A DNA stretch of 64,000 nucleotides from Apoderus coryli (Eukaryota > Arthropoda > Insecta > Coleoptera > Attelabidae): contig OU452200.1 of NCBI GenBank assembly GCA_911728435.2, positions 37,277,715-37,341,714 of the forward strand, read 5' to 3'. The stretch's first letter is position 1. Every line of letters starts with the position of its first letter. A model generated the notes under the pieces. That model saw only the letters and a list, made by a program, of their open reading frames with translations, made no database searches and was not told where the DNA came from. Of this stretch, positions 54,072 to 64,000 are shown piece after piece. The translations under genes were made by a program, and so were the position numbers.

Positions 54072-57000
54072 GATTTTCTAGAATCATAATCTTGTTAGCC
54101 GTAGGTACTTACACTTACAAGCATATCTGAGCACGAGGCCTGGGAACGGCGCTACCGCCCCTTAAATATACCATCTACCCCGTTTTCAGGCCCCGTGCTC
54201 AGATGTGCTTATAAGTGTAAGTACTTATGGCTAACAAGATTAGGATTTTAGAAAATCTAGGGAGCTAAAAACACACTTTTTGGAGATATGATTTTTTTTC
54301 TATACGGGGTAGATGGTATATTTAAGGGGCGGTACCACCGTTCCCAGGCCTCGTGCTCAGATGTGCTTGTTAGTGTAAGTATCTATGGCTAACAAGATTA
54401 GGATTCTTTAAAATTTTGAGAGCTAAAAACACACTTTTCGGAGATATTATTTTTTTTCTATACGGGGTAGATGGTATATTTAAGGGGCGGTACCACCGTT
54501 CCCAGGCCTCGTGCTCAGATGTGCTTGTAAGTGTAAGTATCTATGGCTAACAAGATTAGGATTCTACAAAATCTAGGGAGCTAAAAATACACTTTTCGGA
54601 GATATTTTTTTTTTCTATACGTGGTACATGTTATATTTAAGGGGCGGTAGCGCCGTTTTTAGGCCCCGTGCTCCGATGTGCTTATAAGTGTAAGTACTTA
54701 TGGCTAACAAGATAAGGATTCTTTAAAATTGTGAGAGCTAAAAACACACTTTTCGGAGATATGATTTTTTTTTTCTATACGGGGTAGATGGTATATTTAA
54801 GGGGCGGTAGCGCCGTTCCCAGGCCTCGTGCTCAGATGTGCTTGTTAGTGTAAGTATCTATGGCTAACAAGATTAGGATTCTTTAAAATTTTGAGAGCTA
54901 AAAACACACTTTTCGGAGATATTATTTTTTTTCTATACGGGGTAGATGGTATATTTAAGGGGCGGTAGCGCCGTTCCCAGGCCTCGTGCTCAGATGTGCT
55001 TGTTAGTGTAAGTATCTATGGCTAACAAGATTAGGATTCTTTAAAATTTTGAGAGCTAAAAACACACTTTTCGGAGATATTATTTTTTTTCTATACGGGG
55101 TAGATGGTATATTTAAGGGGCGGTAGCGCCGTTCCCAGGCCTCGTGCTCAGATGTGCTTGTAAGTGTAAGTACTTATGGCTAACAAGATAAGGATTCTTT
55201 AAAATTGTGAGAGCTAAAAACACACTTTTCGGAGATATGATTTTTTTTTCTATACGGGGTAGATGGTATATTTAAGGGGCGGTAGCGCCGTTCCCAGGCC
55301 TCGTGCTCAGATGTGCTTGTTAGTGTAAGTATCTATGGCTAACAAGATTAGGATTCTTTAAAATTTTGAGAGCTAAAAACACACTTTTCGGAGATATTAT
55401 TTTTTTTCTATACGGGGTAGATGGTATATTTAAGGGGCGGTAGCGCCGTTCCCAGGCCTCGTGCTCAGATATGCTTGTAAGTGTATGTATCTACGGCTAA
55501 CAAGATTATGATTCTAGAAAATCTAGGGAGCTAAAAACACACTTTTCGGAGATATTATTTTTTTTCTATACGTGGTACATGTTATATTTAAGGGGCGGTA
55601 GCGCCGTTTTTAGGCCCCGTGCTCCGATGTGCTTATAAGTGTAAGTACTTATGGCTAACAAGATAAGGATTCTTTAAAATTTTGAGAGCTAAAAACACAC
55701 TTTTCGGAGATATGATTTTTTTTCTATACGGGGTATATGGTATATTTAAGGGGCGGTAGCGCCGTTCCCAGGCCTCGTGCTCAGATGTGCTTGTAAGTGT
55801 AAGTACTTATTGCTAACAAGATAAGGATTCTTTAAAATTTTGAGGGCTAAAAACACACTTTTCGGAGATATGATTTTTTTTCTATACGGGGTAGATGGTA
55901 TATTTAAGGGGCGGTAGCGCCGTTCCCAGGCCTCGTGCTCAGATGTGCTTGTAAGTGTAAGTACCTACGGCTAACAAGATTATGATTCTAGAAAATCTAG
56001 GAAGCTAAAAACACACTTTTCAGAGATATTATTTTTTTTCTATACGTGGTACATGTTATATTTAAGTGGCGGTAGCGGCGTTCCCAGGCTTCGTGCTCAG
56101 ATGTGCTTGTAAGTGTAAGTACTTATGGCTAACAAGATAAGGATTCTTTAAAATTTTGAGAGCTAAAAACACACTTTTCGGAGATATGATTTTTTTTCTA
56201 TACGGGGTAGATGGTATATTTAAGGGGCGGTAACGCCGTTCCCAGGCCTCGTGCTCAGATGTGCTTGTAATTGTAAGTACTTATGGCTAACAAGATAAGG
56301 ATTCTTTAAAATTTTGAGAGCTAAAAACTCACTTTTCGGAGATATGATTTTTTTTCTATACGGGGTAGATGGTATATTTAAGGGGCGGTAGCGCCGTTCC
56401 CAGGCCTCGTGCTCAGATGTGCTTGTAAGTGTAAGTACCTACGGCTAACAAGATTATGATTCTAGAAAATCTAGGGAGCTAAAAACACACTTTTCGGAGA
56501 TATGATTTTTTTTTCTATACGGGGTAGATGGTATATTTAAGGGGCGGTAGCGCCGTTCCCAGGCCTCGTGCTCAGATGTGCTTGTAAGTGTAAGTACTTA
56601 TGGCTAACAAGATAAGGATTCTTTAAAATTTTGAGAGCTAAAAACACACTTTTCGGAGATATGATTTTTTTTCTATACGGGGTAGATGGTATATTTAAGG
56701 GGCGGTAGCGCCGTTCCCAGGCCTCGTGCTCAGATGTGCTTGTAAGTAAGTAAGGTAAGTACCTACGGCTAACAAGATTATGATTCTAGAAAATCTAGGG
56801 AGCTGAAAACACACTTTTCGGAGATATGATTTTTTTTTTTCTATACAGGGTAGATGGTATATTTAAGGGGCAATAGGGCCGTTCCCAGGCCTCGTGCTCA
56901 GATGTGCTTGTAAGTGTAAGTATCTATGGCTAACAAGTTTAGGATTCTACAAAATCTAGGGAGCTAAAAACACACTTTTCGGAGATATGATTTTTTTTCT

Positions 57001-57196
57001 ATATGGGGAGATGGTATATTTAAGGGGCGGTAGCGCCGTTCCCAGGCCTCGTGCTCAGATGTGCTTGTAAGTGTAAATACCCATGACTTACAGGATTGGG
57101 ATTCTAGAAAATCTAGGGAGCTAAAAGCACAATTTTCGGAGATATGATTTTTTAAATAGAAGGGGTACACGTTATATTGAAGAGGCGGTAGAGCCG
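54072..57196 (-). repeat. Second satellite array, mostly minus orientation
   Basis: It starts with less than one unit in plus orientation (54072-54182), switches inside CCCCGTTTTCAGG, then continues with about 19 minus-oriented units of about 157 bp to the right terminal repeat. Runs of near-identical units alternate (for example the blocks starting about 54700, 54860, 55020, 55180 and 55340), indicating recent multi-unit duplication. One unit near 56745 carries a local GTAA expansion (AAGTAAGTAAGGTAAGTA). Confidence 0.93.
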
Positions 57197-57461
57197 TTCA
57201 CAGACGTCCCGCTCAGGAGGAACTAAATAGGTATAAAATCGATTGAATCTAAACTATTATTTTTATTATTAATAAAATACTACCATTAGTTATTAAAAAT
57301 TTAAATTATTTGCCTATTTCAACAGCCAGCTTCGAGCTCCGCCTACATGCGCGTGTCGCTGTGCGCATCGTACCGTATATTTGTGATGCGAAGCGGTCGT
57401 AGGGGAAATTGAGTAGTGGGGGAGGACTGGAGCTGAACGCTGGCGCTAACTTCACATAAGT
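57197..57461 (-). repeat. Right terminal inverted repeat
   Basis: Inverse of 50632-50890 with only scattered differences by eye. The unit next to it (56964-57170) matches the one next to the internal terminal copy (53581-53787) almost perfectly. Confidence 0.88.
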
Positions 57462-57470
57462 CATAAGTCT
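57462..57470. other. Target-site duplication, right (9 bp)
   Basis: CATAAGTCT, identical to 50623-50631. Confidence 0.8.
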
Positions 57471-57781
57471 TGTATCCAAATAAATTATTTTATACCCACT
57501 AATTACATTTAACGATTAAATAATTACATTCGCAAATAATAAATTAATGCCATGTATTAAAATGATATGTACTCGCCTACCTACACAATAATTCTAGCAT
57601 ATTTATGTGCACAAGTAACTATTTATTTTATTGAGAAAACGCCTGTAATAATTTCTAATATACACTGCTTTCATTTTAAAACTGAAAACTACTTTGTTTG
57701 TTGGTTTTCGTTGGAACTGTATAATTTTCTACAGGTCATTCAATGAGTCCGAAGGATAAGTAAGAGAAAAACAAAAATTTG
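57471..57781. other. Intergenic AT-rich DNA
   Basis: Nothing supported. Confidence 0.5.
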
Positions 57782-58370
57782 ACAAAATAATAATAATAAT
57801 AATAAATGTTTTATTGTGCAAAAAAAAAACCAAATGACAAATCAAGAATACAAAGTTTGCTTACAAATAACAAATCAGTCACTTAGGCTAGTTTACACAA
57901 AAGGAATAAGATTTGGCTAAAGCCACTCTTCCACTTATTCCAAACTTAACACGGTACAAAAGAAACACGCAATTATGAATATAATTTAAGGAAATAGTCT
58001 GCGCCTCAACTCTCTCTTGAAACTAAACAACGATAAGTTAAGAATATCTATTAAGTTATTTAAAAGTTTAGGACCATTATATGAAAAACATCCTTCAAAT
58101 TTAGCAGTAGAATGTTGAGGAATTGTAAAGGAGTTGAAGCGCAAATCAAGTCCGTGGACATTATACCTCCTCAAGAGCAAGTCAGCAAGGTACTGAGGTA
58201 TATGGAACGTAAGAATTTTATACAACAAGACAGAATACAAGTAATCAAACCGAATGGCGAGCCTAGGTTCTTTTAGTTTAGTAAGAAATGGAGTAATATG
58301 AGCTGCGAAGGGAACTTTGCACACGAATCTTATACCTGCACTCTGTATTCGCTGCACTTTATCTTTATTA
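57782..58370 (-). pseudogene. LINE C-terminus with 3' UTR and (TAA)n tail
   Basis: The minus-strand frame 58357-57986 (123 codons) starts QRIQSAGIRFVCKVPFAAHI, continues KEPRLAIRFDYLYSVLLYKI and GCFSYNGPKLLNNLID, and ends in a basic stretch KRELRRRLFP. This is the typical end of a LINE reverse transcriptase protein. The 3' UTR ends with ACAATAAAACATTTATTATT and a TTA repeat tail (57785-57806). It is 5'-truncated to a few hundred bases. Clade uncertain (jockey/CR1-like). Confidence 0.8.
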
Positions 58371-60200
58371 TAATTTGCCAGATAAAATAAAATCGTTTAG
58401 GCCTAGTTATTCTCTTTTGTGAAAACCCCGCTTTTATTCCCTATTACGCATCCAAACTACTTGATTCGCTTATCAATAAATCAAAATTATTTCTAAGTGT
58501 TTTGATATTTTCGAGAGCAGTATTAAACATTTTTGAGGCTTGTTCTAGGTTTTGCTGATTATTTTGCAGTAGATTCGAAAGAGAATCAGTACATTTCAAA
58601 ATTGTTGAGTAACATTTCTAGTTTTTTTTGTCAAAGAATTTGCTTCGTCAGCCTCTGTTTTGTTATAAGAAGTCAATATAATTTGTCATAAAACTTTTAA
58701 TCAAGTCAAACAAATGTAAAAAAGATCCTAAAATTTATAGGTATTTAATATAGAAAAGATGCAGAATGCAGTACCGGGCTCCTTGAGGATAGCGGGCCCG
58801 TTTTCCTTGGAACACGCGGATCACTGGTCACTACGCCCCTGGACCAACCCCTTTTGAAGAAGTCTTTGTTTATATCCATTCTATTTTGTTGTTCACTGTG
58901 ATTTGCATGCCTTTATCTCACAAACGGACTGAACAATTTCATTTATTTAACGATCTACCAAATACCTAAAACTAAAAAGATTTCCTGACAGAACAAATCA
59001 AAGTTGCAGCTGTGTGTTTTTAAAAAATGTCTTGGTATGGATTTTTCTAAACTCGAAAACTGTTTATTGAATTCGTGTTACAAACTTTCCAGACGTGCTG
59101 TACACACATCCCATCCATCAATCATTCAGCGTTAAAAGAGAAGTCATTAGCAACAATAATTAATCATGTGAGTCATTTTATGCGGTGATAGCTGTTTGTT
59201 GTGAAGCGGCATATTAATTCTTTTCCTTCACTGTTAAAACAATACTTGTATAATAGCTTTTGGGTAACATCCGGCAGCAAAACACATTGTGTTATACCTA
59301 TACTGTACCCATAATATGTTAAGTATGGAAACAGAGATTGAATAATTATTAATAAACGCGTTGGGAGGTCACATATCGCATACATCAGCGACTATCCTTT
59401 ACCTACCTATGATCTAGACCAGTGGTTGCTAAACTTATCCAAGATGCAGACGAGGTCTACACAAATACAATCGAATCGAATCACGAACTTCTTTAAAAAA
59501 GCCATGAACAAACAATGGCAACTCCGCAATTTGGTTAGTAAACCACTACTGTACAGGGTGGCCCTTTTCTATCACAGATACCGAAAAAGTGACATTCGTC
59601 CTCCATGCTGAAATTTCATGAAAACCTCAATGGTGCAAATTTTAGTCGATTTTCTTTTTGGTCTATAACTTTTTTCTCTTTCTGGATTAGTCATTTCTGA
59701 AAAAAAAATTATATATACAGGGCTTTTTTTCCATATGGAACACCCCGTATATTTTTACATTTTCTTTTCAGACATAAAATCCTCTTTACAAATACCAGGT
59801 GTCCCACCGGGAAGAGATTCGATCGATTATGGAGAAACTACACTGTGGAACAATCGGCAAATCTGGTGTAGTATGTAGGTCGATAGGACCAATTCGGCCA
59901 AAAATGTTTTCAAGGATCTAGTACTTTCAATTATACCGGAAGTAGGTGTCAACTTCCTTATATCAAATACGACCCTATATAAATTATATATTTTTTTGAT
60001 TCTCCTTGTAATTCTAAAGATATTTCATGCATAATATGTTATACCTATCTCCAGCCGTTTTCGAAATATTTGAAATTTTATGTCACAACTGACGTTTTCA
60101 GAATAAAGAATAATGACAATTTTTTTTTTTATTATATGGAAGCTTTAATAATTTTATTTGTTAGAATATCCTAGGAGCTATAGAACTATTTTAGGCGCAT
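58371..60200. other. Intergenic DNA with element ends
   Basis: No gene. GACCAGTGGTTGCTAAACTT at about 59418 resembles the CAGTGGTTCTCAAACT terminal motif of many hAT elements. TACAGGGTGGCCC lies at about 59553, and a damaged pair (TACAGGGC, CACCCCGTATA) at 59715-59750. Short frames are unsupported. Confidence 0.5.
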
Positions 60201-60800
60201 ATGTATATTTTTTTAGTAAATATTAATACAGGGTGTTTCAAAAAAAAAAAGGTAAAAATCAAATTGAAAAAAGTTTCAAAATTAAAAATTTTTAAATGGC
60301 AACCCCCGATTTTATATATTTTTTTATTTTTTTGCATCAAAAATAAGGGCAAGTTTATGAAAAGATGTCTATTACAAAAACTGATATTTTTAAAAATATT
60401 GACAATTAAGTATACATTTTCATATTACGATAGATTTGAAATTTAATTAATTTTAGTTAGCCATGATGGCTATAGAAAGAAAATAAATATGACACTTGTC
60501 AAAATTAATCAACAATTGATCATGATTTTGTTGGAAAATGCGTTGGTTTCGTTTAGTTTTTCCGACAAACAATTCACAATCGTTCAACGCGAACAATGGT
60601 CAACAATGGCTTTAATTCCTTAACGAGTTGAACTTTATAAGCGTGATGATGTAGATCTTTATGCAAAATGGTGACGCTCAATTGTTGCGAACGTCGACGA
60701 GTTGATGTTCCAAGATACTTATGAACACTACAAGCGTATTGTTTTAGTCTATTGTCAGCAACAATAGCGTGACCCTCGAATTTAGCGATTAAATTAGAGC
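60201..60800. other. Intergenic AT-rich DNA
   Basis: ACAGGGTGTTTCAAAAAAAA at about 60229 is a MITE end. An 81-codon frame at 60201-60446 overlaps it and is lysine-rich from poly-A, so not a gene. The stretch 60530-60790 has more balanced composition and may be a transposase remnant but I could not place it. Confidence 0.45.
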
Positions 60801-60950
60801 GGTCTCAGAAGGTAAAATTTTAAATGAAATTATCACTCTAAAGCAGATAAAAAAATGTTTTAAAATGATGTATCACTCGACCCCTACTGCTATTTGAAAA
60901 TTTGGTTGTGTCCACCCCTATCACAAGGCTAAAGCAATTTCAACCAAAAA
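60801..60950 (+). repeat. Dispersed repeat (family of 63.8 kb), copy 1
   Basis: AAAATTTTAAATGAAATTAT, AGCAGATAAAAAAATG, TATCACTCGACCCCTACTG and CACCCCTATCACAAGGCT are shared with 63866-63998 and, in inverse, with 62786-62960. Confidence 0.75.
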
Positions 60951-61429
60951 TTAATTATCCTACATAAATACAGACACAGACAGACAGACTTTCATCTGGA
61001 AATGGTCTTAGTCGTCTCAAGGAACTAAAAATGGTTACATCTGTCTTTATCTCAATTTTTTTTAGTGCGTTCAAAATACAAAAAAGTGATTACGGTACTG
61101 AGTAAATAGTATTTGGCTAGTTGCAAAATTGTGTTATATTTCTTCACAAGAAAACTCTCAAAAGACTACCTAATGTTTCTCTCTCTCTCTCTACAGAACG
61201 GGGTCCAATGGACAGGTCGTCTATTTCAAAAATCTGAAGAAGCAAACGTTTTACACTTCAGTGGCAAGTACTTTTTATAATTGCACTTTCAACGCTACAA
61301 TCAACCCTTTCAAATTGCTCATGAATGTTTATTTGGAGATGTGAAATCTGTCAATATTTTCGCTCAATATGGTGGATGCAGGTTTGTTCTTGTCTTCTAG
61401 ACAATGTAAAACATGCCTGTACTTAAACA

Positions 61430-62095
61430 GAGTTATACCGCCCGCATATGCGGGCGGTGAATGACCGGTTAGCGCCCGCTCTTTTTATTTTTTTTTTTCA
61501 TAGATGGCGCTACTGTTAGATTTCCAATAATAACGTTAACATCAGTAGTTTTCACTCACTTAACTGAATGTGTATTCCATCTAGAGAATAAGTTGACAAT
61601 TAATGAGAAAATTTACTTAGGTAGTCCTCTGCCATTCCGCTAAACTCATTTAATTATTTAAAATTGGCCATTATTAATTAGTAATCACTTTTTAATTATT
61701 ATTGTAGTACCCAAATATACCTAAGATTCTAAAATCAAATTTATATAGCGTACACGCTCAGATAATAATTTGACAGTTTCTTTCTACATTTACAATACTC
61801 AACATTGACATGTGAGCCTGTCACATAAGTTTATCTGATCTGAGTTTGTCAAAGGATAATCCCTATTATCATGTACGTCAAAAAATACTCCCATTAATTA
61901 CTGTTAAAAACTGTCAGTTCATAACAGTAATAATTAATTATTAAAATAACGTTCTTTTGGTTTAATATTGTAGTATGAAGAGGCAGGCGAAAAACAGTTG
62001 TAAGCTTGTAACAGTTGTAAGCTCGCTTCGCTCACTCGTGCGTCGATACAGCGGCGGGCTGCAACGAATACTTTACCGCCCTTTATACTTAATAT
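61430..62095. mobile_element. TIR element with 20-bp palindrome
   Basis: The left end GGGCGGTGAATGACCGGTTA, GCGCCCGCTC is similar in inverse to the right end (CAGCGGCGGGCTGCAACGAA, TACTTTACCGCCC, to about 62088). At the left edge a perfect palindrome CCGCCCGCATATGCGGGCGG occupies 61439-61458. AGTTGTAAGCTCGCTTCG, CTCACTCGTGCG precede the right end. No coding region. Superfamily not identified. Confidence 0.55.
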
Positions 62096-62785
62096 ACTAT
62101 TATTATAAATACTTCATTAAATTTTGGTAACTCCGTCCAAAAGTTAAAAGGCAAACACTATCTTGTTACTTTCACAAGACTTCGGTTGCAGGATATCGTA
62201 TTCCTAACCAATCCAGAATGGAGTCTTCTAAATAACATCCTAACGGACAAAAAGTCAGTGAATTAGTCGAGACAAATGAGGTTCCAAGCATAATTCTACC
62301 AGTATTTGAGGAAATAATTATTATTTGAAATCTGTGTGATGATCATAATTAAAATATGACATCTCTTAACGAAGGTACTAAAAAGTATGTTATTTAGCAC
62401 GTATGTTTTGGCTGCAGGGTAAGGTTGCTTAGGAATAAGATTCTGGTGAACTGCGAGGCTCACACAGTTTGGGAATCGCTGGTCTATACCCATCTAGAAA
62501 TATGTAGGTACGTACATTAATGCCATCGGCATCGGCGCGTTTTGCTTTACATACAATAGAGTCGTGTTGTTACGTGACTGCTTTTCAAAGCATGTGTTTT
62601 TATTGTGAAATGACCAACACACACACACAACGCTCCAACTGGCAGGACTAACACGAAACTAACTAGCATGAGCTGCACTTTCATACATACACAGTTTTTT
62701 TTTTTAATTTTGATTTTATACAAAACATCGTCACGCTTGCGGTGATAAGAATGCATCTCAAGTTTTACTTTCCCGCACAGGGAAA
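62096..62785. other. Intergenic DNA with a hAT-like end
   Basis: The minus strand from about 62490 reads GACCAGCGATTCCCAAACTG, close to the CAG(T/C)GGTTCCCAAACT end common in hAT elements, then GTGAGCCTCGCAGTTCACC. The other end is not apparent. Open frames are unsupported. Confidence 0.45.
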
Positions 62786-62960
62786 TCGCTTCAGTCCTGT
62801 GATAGGGGTGGACACAACGCTTAAATTTTCATATAGCAGTAGGGGTCTAGTGACAACATTTGAAAGCATTTTTTATCTGTTTTACAGCAATAGGTCACTT
62901 TTGATATTTGCCACCATATCTCTCGAGAAAATTTCGTTTAAAATGCCACCAGTTAGGTAG
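62786..62960 (-). repeat. Dispersed repeat (family of 63.8 kb), copy 2
   Basis: Inverse orientation of the repeat at 60801 (GTGATAGGGGTGGACACAAC, GCAGTAGGGGTCTAGTGA, GCATTTTTTATCTGTTTTA). It continues to CCACCAGTTAGGTAGTAG, which corresponds to the start of the tRNA-like part in copy 3. Confidence 0.75.
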
Positions 62961-63300
62961 TAGTCTTATTAGAATATAATAAAGTAATTTGATAAGGGTT
63001 TTTGAGGTTATTGAATCATTTTTCCTGCGTTGGAAACCTTACAAAAGCTAGGAGACTCAACCTAAGTAAATACCTACTATCCGTACTGTGCCCTAAAGCT
63101 GACGATCGACTTACTGCCTTGATAAAAGTGTAACTTGGAGCAGGGCTTGCAGACCAATATGTTAAACCTTTGCTATCTGAGAGGCCTCTAACCATGCCCA
63201 CCTTGACGACCGTTGCCGGGTTCCTATAGCTTAGACTTGATGCAAGTCAATTGTAATGTAATCTTTTGAGTTGTAAATATTGTACATACCAATTTCTTAT
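62961..63300. other. Intergenic DNA
   Basis: A minus-strand 61-codon frame (63016-63201) has balanced composition but no recognised family. Nothing else supported. Confidence 0.4.
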
Positions 63301-63660
63301 TTCAAATGGAACACCCTATATATTATTATATTTTTGGATTCGCCATCAATTTTGGAGTATTTTAGTTGTAACACTTCCCTATACATATCTTCAACTGTTT
63401 CTGAATGAATAATTTACTCGTATTTTGAATTTTTTTGGTCCAAAACAGGTCTCTGGAAAATATTCGTCATTTTGTCGGTTAAATAGACAGAATCTTGATT
63501 TTTGGAAGGTAGTTCAATAACATCTCAACAATATCAACTATCTTGAGAGATTGACGCACTTGGTTACAGGGTGGTGGCAAATTACTGTAGTATGCTCTAC
63601 TACTAAAAATAGGTAAAAGTCAATTTTTTCAAATTGCACACATTGTATATGTTTGTAGTA
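63301..63660 (-). repeat. MITE-like repeat, inverse copy of 15.78-15.99 kb
   Basis: GGAAAATATTCGTCATTTTG, TTACAGGGTGGTGGCAAATTA and TAGTATGCTCTACTACTA correspond in inverse to 15780-15990. AATGGAACACCCTATATATT at 63306 marks one edge. Confidence 0.65.
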
Positions 63661-63786
63661 TAAAAAAATTGTATTATTGACCTGCGTAATGAAACAGAAT
63701 TTTAATAATAAGAATTTATTACTATTATTGTATTATTTTCATTACTTCCAATAAACTAACGTAACAAACTACTTTATTCAAAATTT

Positions 63787-63998
63787 AGAAAAAAAAATTG
63801 CCACAGCTGGGAATCGAACCCAAAACCTTCCGCATGCGAATAAGATATGTTCCAACTACCTAACTGGTGAAATTTTAAATGCGATTTTCTCAAGAAGTAT
63901 GTATAGCAGATAAAAAATGCTTTAAATTGATTTATCACTCGATCCCTACTAATATTTGAAATTTAGCGGTGAGTCCACGTCTATCACAAGGCTTAAGC
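63787..63998 (-). repeat. Dispersed repeat copy 3 with tRNA-like segment
   Basis: Minus strand: the conserved body (about 63998-63870) is followed by a tRNA-like stretch (about 63870-63799). That stretch has TTAGGTAGTTGGAACATA in the A-box position, GGGTTCGATTCCC as a perfect B box, and a good T arm (TTGGG/CCCAG). It ends in a T run (63797-63790 on the minus strand). The acceptor stem does not pair well, so this is a tRNA-derived repeat, not a tRNA gene. Confidence 0.6.
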
Positions 63999-64000
63999 CA

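Larger units (their letters stand above)
50632..57461. mobile_element. Foldback-like element with terminal repeats and opposed satellite arrays
   Basis: 6830 bp between 9-bp direct repeats. It begins ACTTATGTGAAGTTAGCGCC and ends with the inverse. The plan, from left to right, is: left terminal repeat, plus-oriented satellite array, orientation switch at about 51975, minus-oriented array, right terminal repeat (ends 54071), a short plus-oriented remnant, a second long minus-oriented array, and a second right terminal repeat. The 50632-54071 part is thus a complete foldback unit, and 54072-57461 looks like a left-truncated duplicate. Long inverted repeats built from tandem units and a 9-bp target duplication recall Drosophila FB elements and TIR-rich Mutator-type elements (inference). 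No transposase: non-autonomous. Confidence 0.85.

Noticed and set aside
50923..57170. Identical 68-codon open frames at 50923-51129, 53581-53787 and 56964-57170
   Set aside because: They are translations of the terminal-proximal satellite unit; identity reflects DNA repetition, not a gene family.
50891..57196. Regularly spaced repeats that could suggest a CRISPR array
   Set aside because: The whole 157-bp period is repeated, with no short repeat/unique spacer pattern, and the host is an animal.
61439..61458. Rho-independent terminator
   Set aside because: A GC palindrome followed by T-rich DNA mimics one, but this is eukaryotic DNA and the palindrome has no loop.

Overview
This is animal, almost certainly insect, nuclear DNA. 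It is very AT-rich, has no operon-like gene packing, and is built almost entirely from transposable elements: insect-type mariner, piggyBac-like and Tc1/mariner-like DNA transposons, jockey- and CR1-like LINEs with (TAA)n tails, and a Ty3/gypsy element primed by what looks like tRNA-Arg. A beetle or other repeat-rich insect is plausible, but the order cannot be fixed from the sequence. I see no complete host gene. The only host-gene candidate is one short first coding exon ending in a clean splice donor (20522-20585).

Layout. 0-9 kb: an R2-like LINE remnant, a hairpin element carrying a small ORF, degenerate GAACGCC repeats, a CR1-like LINE fragment, a piggyBac-type MITE with TTAA ends and a mariner with three nonsense codons. 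9-16 kb: a foldback repeat, a head-to-head GAATTC-rich minisatellite, a jockey-like LINE fragment and a TA-flanked inverted-repeat MITE. 16-26 kb: tandem Penelope-like units with hammerhead-ribozyme-like cores, two related jockey-like LINEs on the minus strand, the candidate exon and two more inverted-repeat elements. 26-31 kb: a Tc1/mariner-superfamily transposon with long inverted arms, invaded by a minus-strand LINE.

31062-37459 is the best-preserved unit: a Ty3/gypsy element with two 275-bp LTRs that look identical by eye, a CAAG target duplication, primer-binding site, polypurine tract, intact gag and pol, and an extra small ORF for a predicted myristoylated membrane peptide upstream of gag. 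Identical LTRs and open frames imply a very recent, possibly still competent insertion.

38-50 kb holds a 1.6-kb palindrome, a second copy of the hairpin element, two related ACGT-rich elements, a jockey-like LINE fragment, a tRNA-like pol III unit and a transposase pseudogene split by about 630 bp. 50632-57461 is the most unusual object: a foldback-like element with terminal inverted repeats around oppositely oriented arrays of about 157-bp satellite units (roughly 37 copies), flanked by a 9-bp target duplication and with an internal duplication of its right half. 57.5-64 kb is another LINE 3' end plus several MITE and tRNA-like repeat copies.

A recurring theme is the short motif TACAGGGTG, seen about 25 times in both orientations, often 80-160 bp from a second copy. 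It appears to be the end signature of a large family of Tc1/mariner-like MITEs, and one copy lies inside the LTRs.
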